Origin: Paenibacillus sp. UBA6285 | GTDB lineage: Bacteria; Bacillota; Bacilli; Paenibacillales; Paenibacillaceae | Length of the DNA stretch: 5,376 bases | Assembly: GCA_002438345.1 (NCBI GenBank) | Contig: DJUJ01000049.1 | Coordinates: 3,686 to 9,061 of the forward strand | Direction: 5' to 3' | In this document: piece after piece, positions 1 through 5,376 of the stretch | How the letters are laid out: each line of letters opens with the position of its first letter | How positions within the stretch are numbered: the stretch's first letter is position 1 | Notes under the pieces: generated by a model | What the model saw: only the letters and a program-made list of their open reading frames with translations | Told to the model about the DNA's origin: nothing | The model's database searches: none | Made by a program: the position numbers and the translations under genes

Positions 1-87
1 CGGCCTTACAGAGATTTGGAAGGAGAGTTACCGAAGACCTATGGGATACGCACGTTTTTTACTAGAAAAGAACAGTATGATATATAA
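1..87 (+). CDS. C-terminal end of an unidentified protein (5' truncated)
   Basis: Frame 1 is open from the left edge to a TAA at 85-87 and encodes 28 residues that end in TFFTRKEQYDI. I do not recognise the family from so short a tail. The composition, charged with a Y-G-I-R-T-F-F segment, resembles the closing beta strand of a soluble enzyme more than a membrane protein, but that is only an impression. It is read in the same direction as psd, with 97 bases between its stop and the preferred psd start. No clear hairpin followed by a T-tract lies between them, so read-through into psd is possible. The other two forward frames contain no better candidate at the edge. Confidence 0.5.
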   Translation, partial: RPYRDLEGELPKTYGIRTFFTRKEQYDI

Positions 88-93
88 CAGTTA

Positions 94-125
94 TTGATTT
101 GTCTCTTATTCTATGTCAATATAAT
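94..125 (+). promoter_or_regulatory. possible sigma-A promoter for psd
   Basis: A perfect consensus -10 hexamer, TATAAT, lies at 120-125. The -35 assignment is uncertain. TTGATT at 94-99 is a good hexamer but leaves a 20-base spacer. TTGTCT at 99-104 leaves 15 bases. Neither spacing is optimal and there is no extended -10 TGn. If the -10 is used, transcription would begin near 131-133 and give a leader of about 50 bases before psd. Confidence 0.4.
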
Positions 126-169
126 GCAGAGCAGAGGGCGGCCCATATACAACCGCACTGCTGCATTAT
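121..169 (+). promoter_or_regulatory. inverted repeat in the psd leader, possible operator or RNA hairpin
   Basis: ATAATGCAG at 121-129 is perfectly repeated in inverted orientation as CTGCATTAT at 161-169, with 31 bases between the arms. Inside, CAG 132-134 can pair with CTG 158-160 and GCGG 138-141 with CCGC 153-156, giving a long bulged stem if transcribed. The left arm overlaps the candidate -10 and the right arm ends one base before the psd ribosome binding site. It could be a regulator site on DNA, or a leader hairpin in transcripts arriving from the upstream gene. No T-tract follows it, so it is not an ordinary terminator. Its function is unknown. Confidence 0.4.
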
Positions 170-178
170 GGAAGGGAG
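170..178 (+). promoter_or_regulatory. ribosome binding site of psd
   Basis: The purine run GGAAGGGAG decides the start. Its AAGG core (172-175) is 3 bases from the ATG at 179 but 9 bases from the ATG at 185, and its GGAG (175-178) abuts the first ATG but lies 6 bases from the second. Gram-positive spacing preferences therefore favour the ATG at 185. Confidence 0.7.
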
Positions 179-184
179 ATGGGC

Positions 185-976
185 ATGGTAAAACAATTGC
201 TGCGGCTGATGACCGAGCTATCCTCGCACCGATGGCTTTCACGGTTAATGGGGTCTTTTTCTCATAGTAGATTCAGCCGTTTACTAATCCCGGTATTTAT
301 TAAGACTTATCAAATCCCCTCCGCCCAGGCGGAGAAGAATCCTGGAGAATATCTCACTCTTAATGAGTTTTTCAGCCGCCGGCTGAAGCCTGGCATGCGG
401 CCTATCGCAAGCGATGATGACGCTTTAGTTAGTCCCGTAGATGCAACGATTACTGCTATGGGCGACATTACCTCTGGCACGATTATGAATGTAAAAGGGC
501 AGGATTATAAGATCGAGGATCTACTTAATCATTCTCCGCATCTGGAGCTGTACAAGAAGGGTTTTTTCTTCGTTCTTTATCTAAGTCCTACGGATTATCA
601 CCGGATTCACTCTCCCCTTACTGGACATAAGGTGGAGAGCGATCATATTCGTGGACGAGCCTATCCTGTCAATGATTTCGGCATGCGACATATGAAGGGT
701 GTACTGAACCGCAACGAACGTCTCATCACTTATATCGCTGGAAGCTACGGTGAAACCGCAGTAGTAAAGGTAGGCGCGATGAACGTCAGCAGCATCCGGT
801 ATACGGATGATAACGCTACCGAGTGGCAAATAGGTGATGATCTGGCCTATTTCGAGTTCGGATCCACTGTTGTGCTGCTTATGGAAAGCGGTACTTTTAC
901 CCCGAGACCCAAGCTTGAGGTCAACTCGAAGGTAAAGATGGGGGAACTGCTGGGGACGTTGCACGAGCCACTGTAG
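185..976 (+). CDS. psd: phosphatidylserine decarboxylase proenzyme
   Basis: Converts phosphatidylserine to phosphatidylethanolamine plus CO2, the last step of PE synthesis, at the inner face of the membrane. The 263-residue product has the usual length of the short Firmicutes form. Numbering from the Met at 185: a basic, amphipathic N-terminus (about 1-42) suits membrane association; LNEFFSRRLKPG (59-70) is a family signature; SPVDA holds Asp86; YHRIHSP holds His139 and His142; FGST holds Ser227. By analogy with the E. coli enzyme, Asp86, His142 and Ser227 form the self-cleavage triad. Cleavage between Gly226 and Ser227 would convert the serine to the pyruvoyl cofactor and leave an alpha chain of about 37 residues. 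The ATG at 179 is in frame but too close to the ribosome binding site. The family's common SPxDG reads SPVDA here, a mild change. The gene looks intact, is preceded by a possible promoter and closed by a strong terminator, so it is monocistronic or last in its operon. No phosphatidylserine synthase gene is in view. Confidence 0.95.
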   Translation: MVKQLLRLMTELSSHRWLSRLMGSFSHSRFSRLLIPVFIKTYQIPSAQAEKNPGEYLTLNEFFSRRLKPGMRPIASDDDALVSPVDATITAMGDITSGTIMNVKGQDYKIEDLLNHSPHLELYKKGFFFVLYLSPTDYHRIHSPLTGHKVESDHIRGRAYPVNDFGMRHMKGVLNRNERLITYIAGSYGETAVVKVGAMNVSSIRYTDDNATEWQIGDDLAYFEFGSTVVLLMESGTFTPRPKLEVNSKVKMGELLGTLHEPL

Positions 977-995
977 CAAAGTTACGATATAACGG

Positions 996-1051
996 AACAA
1001 GGGTATCCCTGACCGATTTAAAATCGGCGCCGGGATACCCTTGTTTTGTTT
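996..1051 (+). terminator. strong nested rho-independent terminator after psd
   Basis: A perfect 14-bp stem pairs AACAAGGGTATCCC (996-1009) with GGGATACCCTTGTT (1032-1045). The loop itself holds a second hairpin, CCGATT (1013-1018) with AATCGG (1022-1027). A T-rich tract, TTGTTTTGTTT (1041-1051), partly overlaps the right arm. It begins 20 bases after the psd stop codon. On the opposite strand the stem is followed by CCGTTATATCG, which lacks a T-run, so it is mainly directional for psd. Confidence 0.88.
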
Positions 1052-1107
1052 AAAAAAAGAGATTCATTCAAGACAGCCGACAAACTAAGCAGTCTGCCAG
1101 CTCTTTT
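1052..1107 (-). terminator. possible terminator of the SLH surface-protein gene
   Basis: Read on the minus strand just after the stop codon (1118-1120), AAAAGAG (complement of 1101-1107) can pair with CTCTTTT (complement of 1055-1061). Between them lies an imperfect inner hairpin built on GCTGGC-A-GAC and GTCGGCTGTC. The structure ends in seven T residues (complement of 1052-1058). The inner stem has mismatches and the outer stem is A/T rich, so it is weaker than the psd terminator beside it. The position is right for the 3' end of the minus-strand gene, but the call is tentative. Confidence 0.35.
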
Positions 1108-1117
1108 CTATTGAATG

Positions 1118-4100
1118 TTATTTCACTTTAGAGCTTGTTACACTGGCATAGTAATCCAGCACATTTTTGATGATCACAGCTGCTTCAGCTCTTGTGGCTG
1201 AAGCGGTCGGATCCATCTTTCCACCGCTGCCTCCATTTACAATACCAAGATCTTTGAAGGCATAGACCGCTTCTTTAGCATAACCCGCGATAGAAGCATC
1301 ATCTGGGAAGTCATGGTTAGTCGCTTGTGGCAATTCAACATTCAGTTTCTTCAACGCATTGAATAGAATTACACACAAGTCCTGACGGCTAATGCTGTTA
1401 TTAGGAGCAAACATGCCATTACCGATACCATTGATCAGTTGATTAGAAGTCCCAATCTCAACATAGTTTTTATACCAAGCATCTTTCAGAACGTCAGTAA
1501 AATGCTTTTGATTCTCACCCATGCTGAAGTTGAAACTTTTTACTACCATGGCAACAAACTCGGCACGGTTTACCTTCCCACTTGGATCAAAGCTTCCGTC
1601 CGTGCGTCCGCCGATAATATTTCTCTCCACCAGCGCTGCAATCGCAGATTCTGCCCAGCTAGGAATTAGAGTAGCATCTTTAAACTTATTCTTAAGCTCT
1701 TGTCTGATTAGCTCCGGTGTCTTCGTTTTTCCATCTGTTTTTGGAGGCTGAGGCTGCTGTTCTCCAGGTTTTACGACTTCTCCAGGAATCGTTGGTACTG
1801 AAGGTACCGCTGGGGTAGTCGGTCTTGGTGTACTTGGTTGACCGCCATCTCCACCTGATCCGCCGCTGTAAGGTTTAACGATCACAGAGATCTGCACCTT
1901 CAGGCCAAGTGTATTAGCTATACCCTCCGGCAAGATCAGATCCCCCTTGATGGTGTACGTTCCTTCCGTATTACCGTTATAGCCTTCCTTGTTCCACTGA
2001 ACAGAAACGATCTTATTCATCCCGGTATTCAGGGTTACTGATACTGAAGCTGGTAGCTCCAGTACGTCAAAGCTGGTACCATAAGCAACGCTTTTACTTG
2101 CTAGTGCTTGCACTGCCGTGATTTCCGGTATCGTAATGACCTCCGGCAGTACTTCGATCGTAATGGATGCCTTCAGGTCCTTTGGATTGCTGATACCTTC
2201 CACAGGTACTAGCGCTCCATTCAGGGTATAAGCTCCTTGCTTATCACCATTGTAACCTTTACTGTTCCAATGGATGGATATCACCTTGGTCTCACCGTTA
2301 TTCAATGTAGCTATGACTGAAGATGGTAGCGTCAATCCACTAAATGGAGTGCCGAATGGAACGCTCTTACTTTCCAAATCCTGCACTGCGATAATCTCAG
2401 CGACACGAATCACTTCAGGCATTACCTGAATGGTGATGGAAGCTTTCAGGTCATTCGGGTTAATCATTCCTTCTTCCAGGACCATAGCACCGTTCAGTAC
2501 GTACGATCCTTCTACATTGCCGTTATAACCCGCAGGGCTCCATTTAACAACAAGTCCCTTCGTCTCATACGTATCCAGCTCTACTGTAACTGAAGACGGC
2601 AATTCCAACTTATCAAAAGCGGTGCCAAAATCAACGCTTTTGCCCTCCAGCTTCTCAACTTTAGTAATCTGGATAGGTTTAGTACCTTCTGGCAGTACAA
2701 CCACCTTAATGGCAACGGTTTGATGGGTACTATTCAACACACCCTCAGGAAGCTCAAAGCTACCTGCCAGCGTATAACTCCCTGCTTTGCCACCGTTGTA
2801 ATCTTTACGGTCCCATTGTACAACCAAACTTATTGTCTTTTTACTGCCCAGTGTAGCTTCAACTGTGCCAGGTAGATTCAGATCTTCAACAGCAGTACCG
2901 AACGGCACACTAAGCAGTTGCGGCTGAACAATCGATACAATTTCTCTAGCCTGTAGATCTATTGTCCATTTAGCATAGTACACCGTGCTTTCGTGTAATA
3001 CCGTCTCTGCTGTTAAAGCATTACCGTTACCTTCTTTATTATCGAACCATCCTCCGAAGATGTAACCTTCACGCACCGATGCTTGAGGTAAGGTGCTTAA
3101 TGCTTCACCTTTAAATGCGGTTACCTTGGTAGGGGCCGGTGAGTCCAGATAATTCTGATCGAAGGTGACTTCAATCGGATCAGCATAAATGAGTTCAACA
3201 TATTGTAAATTAGCATTTAATCCGTTAAAAATCATATACACATTTTGTTCTCCTGTTACTTTGGTTCTGTCTAGGAAGGTTTCCGCTGTCGAATAATGAT
3301 CAATGTAAGAATTCCCAGGTGTTTGCTTTGTACTTGCCATTCCATAATTGCCCCAAGCGGCGCCTGCTTTCTGAGCAAAACTAATGCTTGCAAATTCATT
3401 ACCAAGTTCAAAAGAACCTCCGCCGCTGTAAGCATCAGCGTATGCTCTTCCTTGTGTAGTAGCTCGTTTAACTGGTTTACCCGTATTGTCAGCCTCTGTA
3501 TAGAATTTAAAAGATGGAGACGATCCTCCTTCACGGGCATACTGCACTCTTACTTCCACAAGATTGGTCAAGTCAACCTGACCGAAATAAACAAGGTCAT
3601 TAGAATTGACATAGCTCATGGCGTCCGTACCACTTTCAAATCTGAACTCGGTATTGGTTGCATAAATCCATGGTGCATTATAAGGATAAATTCTAATACC
3701 GTTCTCTACTTTCAAAATCTCTTTTGGAGCAATATTGATCGGCATGGACGATATACTCAAATCTGTTATTGCCGCTTTCAAGGAAGCTATGGCCTCTGCC
3801 ACAACCTCGTCGTTAATCGGCTCGGCAAGAACAGCCTTAACCTCTTCCAGCACAGCGTTGAATTTGAGCTTTTGGTAAGCTGTGTATGCATTCATATCGA
3901 TGTTTTGAGCAGCCTTGATATCCGCATCTAACACCGATGTGTCTACATTGTCCTGCTCCAACTGGAATGTTAGCCAGTTCAGGTCAATGCCCGCACTCTC
4001 AAATACAATTCTAAGGGTATGCTCGCCCGCCGACAGATGAATATCAGGGATTCTGAAGGTTTTCCATACTCCTTTAGTCGTGGTAAGGTCGAAGGTTCCG

Positions 4101-5376
4101 AGTAGCTTATCTCCATCATAGATGCCAAAGGACATTTGGGCGACATCCGATTGGCTAGAGCGAATTCGCGATGTGACTTTGTACGTGCCTTCTTTCTCCA
4201 CATTCACCTTATAGGAAATAGCTTCACCCTTGCTTGTGTTGGTGTAGCATAATCCGCCATCAACATCATTGCTGCTTACCGGCGTGATTATCGGAGTAAT
4301 GGAGGCAAATTCCGTCTCAGCCACCTTCAATTTAGTATTTTTCCCGATCTTTTTCACTGCCAGAGCTACATCACTATTGATTCTGACATAATCAAAATCA
4401 ACAATAAATGGATCTGTGAGGCTCTGACTTCCGTTAGAAGCTAGTAACCCGAACTTCGGATTGGCATAATTCGCAGTTGTACTGCCAAGTGAAATATATT
4501 CGTTGCCATCAGCACTGACATAACCGGAATAGCTGTTACCTATTTTTTTCAGGCGTAAATATAGCTCTTTCTTTTCTCCGAAAATACTGGTGAGCTGACT
4601 GGCAGACAGTTGTCCGATGGTAACAGGCTCCGTACCTCCGGTTTCTTTGGTCATTCCGATGATCTTGCCGCTACTGTATTCATACTTCACCCAGATATAG
4701 TTATTGTTATCCTGGGAAGCCGTGATCCCGACGCCGTTATAATTTTGATTTGGCGCTTTGTTCATATTAATTTTTACTGTTGCTTCCCAGTTGCCGAAGG
4801 CTTCCTGTTGGAAATAGTTTTTCAAATCAGCATGTTCACTCCAGAAGTCGCCTCTTTCGGCAATGATTCTCAAATTTCCTGGAGCAGTGCTCAAAGACCA
4901 ATTCTTGTTATTTTCTGCATTGGTAGCAGTCTCTTTATTAATCGTCCAGAAGTTGCTTAGATTTGTACTATCGAGCTCATCGCTCTGTGGTGTCGTACCA
5001 AACTGTATCACATAGGAATTCGCCTGATCGGAGCTGATACACTTGATCGTCACTCTTTTATTGATGAGGTCTACGTTGGCCGTGGCTTTTACACCATCAT
5101 TCGTTTCAAACGTAACTTCAGGTAAAGTAGCCCCGTTACTGAGACCTACATCATAACTGAACCTAGTCTGTGCAAAGCCCTCGAGCGGCTTACCATCAAT
5201 AGAGATATTCTTTAAATAAGCATAGGTCGGATTCTCAAAAATCGGTTCCAAGCCTTCCTCCGAAGTGAAGATAACCTTGTAGACCCGTTTCTCTCCTCCG
5301 GCCGAAGCAGTAATTACAGCAGCCGGTCTATCTTTATCGGCTTGTCGTACACTTACGTCTACACCAGCTATCGCCG
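1118..5376 (-). CDS. SLH-anchored multidomain surface protein, probably the accessory part of a glycoside hydrolase (5' truncated)
   Basis: The frame is open from the right edge to a TAA at 1118-1120, giving 1418 codons; start, signal peptide and any catalytic domain are missing. Modules in N-to-C order, as window positions: end of a cadherin-like beta-sandwich repeat (5258-5376, YKVIFTS ending); a complete second one (4997-5233, YLKNISIDGKPLEGF opening); a concanavalin-A-like DUF1349/GH43_C2-type domain (4379-4981); CBM6-like module (3956-4330, GEHTLRIVFES and IDLNWLTF); FIVAR-like helical spacer (3752-3946); a long CBM6-like region (3179-3739, VYFGQVDLTNL and NVYMIFNG); InlB B-repeat-like unit (2963-3175, GYIFGGW and YYAKW); four Ig-like repeats (1865-2956); Gly then Pro/Thr linker (about 1712-1867); three SLH domains (1148-1684). 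SLH domains bind secondary cell wall polymers and CBM6 modules bind glycans, so the protein should sit on the wall facing polysaccharide. Such module sets flank large secreted glycosidases in Paenibacillus; enzyme class and substrate are inference. A TTG at 5249-5251 with an upstream GGAGGAAGG mimics a start, but the coding domain continues through it. Domain names rest on pattern recognition. Confidence 0.9.
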   Translation of the reverse strand, partial: AIAGVDVSVRQADKDRPAAVITASAGGEKRVYKVIFTSEEGLEPIFENPTYAYLKNISIDGKPLEGFAQTRFSYDVGLSNGATLPEVTFETNDGVKATANVDLINKRVTIKCISSDQANSYVIQFGTTPQSDELDSTNLSNFWTINKETATNAENNKNWSLSTAPGNLRIIAERGDFWSEHADLKNYFQQEAFGNWEATVKINMNKAPNQNYNGVGITASQDNNNYIWVKYEYSSGKIIGMTKETGGTEPVTIGQLSASQLTSIFGEKKELYLRLKKIGNSYSGYVSADGNEYISLGSTTANYANPKFGLLASNGSQSLTDPFIVDFDYVRINSDVALAVKKIGKNTKLKVAETEFASITPIITPVSSNDVDGGLCYTNTSKGEAISYKVNVEKEGTYKVTSRIRSSQSDVAQMSFGIYDGDKLLGTFDLTTTKGVWKTFRIPDIHLSAGEHTLRIVFESAGIDLNWLTFQLEQDNVDTSVLDADIKAAQNIDMNAYTAYQKLKFNAVLEEVKAVLAEPINDEVVAEAIASLKAAITDLSISSMPINIAPKEILKVENGIRIYPYNAPWIYATNTEFRFESGTDAMSYVNSNDLVYFGQVDLTNLVEVRVQYAREGGSSPSFKFYTEADNTGKPVKRATTQGRAYADAYSGGGSFELGNEFASISFAQKAGAAWGNYGMASTKQTPGNSYIDHYSTAETFLDRTKVTGEQNVYMIFNGLNANLQYVELIYADPIEVTFDQNYLDSPAPTKVTAFKGEALSTLPQASVREGYIFGGWFDNKEGNGNALTAETVLHESTVYYAKWTIDLQAREIVSIVQPQLLSVPFGTAVEDLNLPGTVEATLGSKKTISLVVQWDRKDYNGGKAGSYTLAGSFELPEGVLNSTHQTVAIKVVVLPEGTKPIQITKVEKLEGKSVDFGTAFDKLELPSSVTVELDTYETKGLVVKWSPAGYNGNVEGSYVLNGAMVLEEGMINPNDLKASITIQVMPEVIRVAEIIAVQDLESKSVPFGTPFSGLTLPSSVIATLNNGETKVISIHWNSKGYNGDKQGAYTLNGALVPVEGISNPKDLKASITIEVLPEVITIPEITAVQALASKSVAYGTSFDVLELPASVSVTLNTGMNKIVSVQWNKEGYNGNTEGTYTIKGDLILPEGIANTLGLKVQISVIVKPYSGGSGGDGGQPSTPRPTTPAVPSVPTIPGEVVKPGEQQPQPPKTDGKTKTPELIRQELKNKFKDATLIPSWAESAIAALVERNIIGGRTDGSFDPSGKVNRAEFVAMVVKSFNFSMGENQKHFTDVLKDAWYKNYVEIGTSNQLINGIGNGMFAPNNSISRQDLCVILFNALKKLNVELPQATNHDFPDDASIAGYAKEAVYAFKDLGIVNGGSGGKMDPTASATRAEAAVIIKNVLDYYASVTSSKVK
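1148..1684 (-). repeat. three SLH domains forming the cell-wall anchor
   Basis: SLH1 (1532-1684) runs from WAESAIAALVERNIIGG to VNRAEFVAMVVKSF. SLH2 (1343-1504) runs from HFTDV-WYKNYVEIG to ISRQDLCVILFNAL. SLH3 (1148-1312) runs from DFPDDASIAGYAKEAV to ATRAEAAVIIKNVL. The expected polymer-contact motif, ideally TRAE, reads NRAE, SRQD and TRAE, so the middle domain is degenerate. Three SLH domains at the extreme C-terminus is the standard arrangement for non-covalent attachment to pyruvylated secondary cell wall polymer. Confidence 0.93.
1865..2956 (-). repeat. four tandem 91-residue Ig-like repeats (273-bp period)
   Basis: Units lie at 2684-2956, 2411-2683, 2138-2410 and 1865-2137, in N-to-C order. 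The landmark serine of the SVPFG, SVDFG, SVPFG, SVAYG motif recurs every 91 residues with no drift. Each unit also keeps LPxxV, one Trp, YNG, GxYxLxG and EG. The second and third units are the closest pair, about 49 of 91 residues identical by hand alignment, including the shared DLKASITI segment. They resemble bacterial Ig-like group 4 (Big_4) domains. Their probable role is a rigid stalk that holds the binding and catalytic modules away from the SLH anchor. Confidence 0.85.

Noticed and set aside
121..169. The leader inverted repeat as a terminator of the upstream gene
   Set aside because: The right arm is followed by GGAAGGGAG, the psd ribosome binding site, and not by a T-tract.
581..1000. 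139-residue minus-strand open frame opposite psd
   Set aside because: It overlaps the conserved catalytic half of psd, its product matches no family I recognise, and it runs into the terminator stem; it is a shadow frame.
996..1045. The strong 14-bp stem as a fully bidirectional terminator
   Set aside because: On the minus strand the stem is followed by CCGTTATATCG without a T-run, so efficient termination in that direction is not supported by the sequence alone.
1865..2956. The regularly spaced 273-bp repeats as a CRISPR-like or non-coding array
   Set aside because: The repeats are long, divergent at DNA level and remain in one reading frame with conserved protein landmarks, so they are protein domain duplications.
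3296..3931. 211-residue plus-strand open frame inside the surface-protein gene
   Set aside because: It is antisense to the FIVAR-like and CBM6-like coding region, and its Cys/Ser/Phe-rich composition is typical of a reverse-complement shadow. The shorter frames at 1439-1751, 3271-3540, 3979-4203 and 4610-4960 were dropped for the same reason.
1118..5251. Minus-strand gene starting at the TTG at 5249-5251, with GGAGGAAGG just upstream as a ribosome binding site
   Set aside because: The frame stays open for 41 more codons to the window edge and those codons encode the end of a cadherin-like repeat of the same kind as the next domain, so the gene is truncated by the window rather than starting here.

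Overview
The window looks like a chromosomal segment from a low-to-moderate GC Gram-positive of the Paenibacillaceae, most likely Paenibacillus. This is an inference from two things: a short Firmicutes-type phosphatidylserine decarboxylase, and a very large modular surface protein ending in three S-layer homology (SLH) domains with a Gly/Pro/Thr linker. No RNA gene, CRISPR array or mobile element is visible.

Layout, left to right. Bases 1-87 are the last 28 codons and stop of an unidentified plus-strand gene. Bases 88-184 are the psd leader: a perfect TATAAT -10 candidate, a 9-bp perfect inverted repeat that starts in that -10 and ends at the Shine-Dalgarno sequence, and the Shine-Dalgarno sequence itself. 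psd (185-976, plus) is complete and has all expected catalytic residues. A strong nested stem-loop terminator follows at 996-1051. A second, weaker terminator-like structure for the opposite strand lies at 1052-1107. Everything from 1118 to the right edge is one minus-strand gene, open through the edge and truncated at its 5' end.

The minus-strand gene supplies 1418 codons of a secreted, cell-wall-anchored protein. In N-to-C order the visible part reads: end of one cadherin-like beta-sandwich repeat, a second complete one, a concanavalin-A-like (DUF1349/GH43_C2-type) domain, a CBM6-like module, a helical FIVAR-like spacer, a second and unusually long CBM6-like region, an InlB B-repeat-like unit, four Ig-like repeats of exactly 91 residues, a flexible linker, and three SLH domains. 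This is the accessory half of what is probably an SLH-anchored polysaccharide-degrading enzyme. Its signal peptide and any catalytic domain lie beyond base 5376, so the substrate cannot be named.

psd and the surface-protein gene converge and end back to back. Nothing links them functionally beyond sharing the region between their stops. I see no clear novel biological system. The most unusual items are the psd leader dyad, the exact 91-residue Ig array, the long second CBM6-like region and the overlapping opposite-strand terminators.
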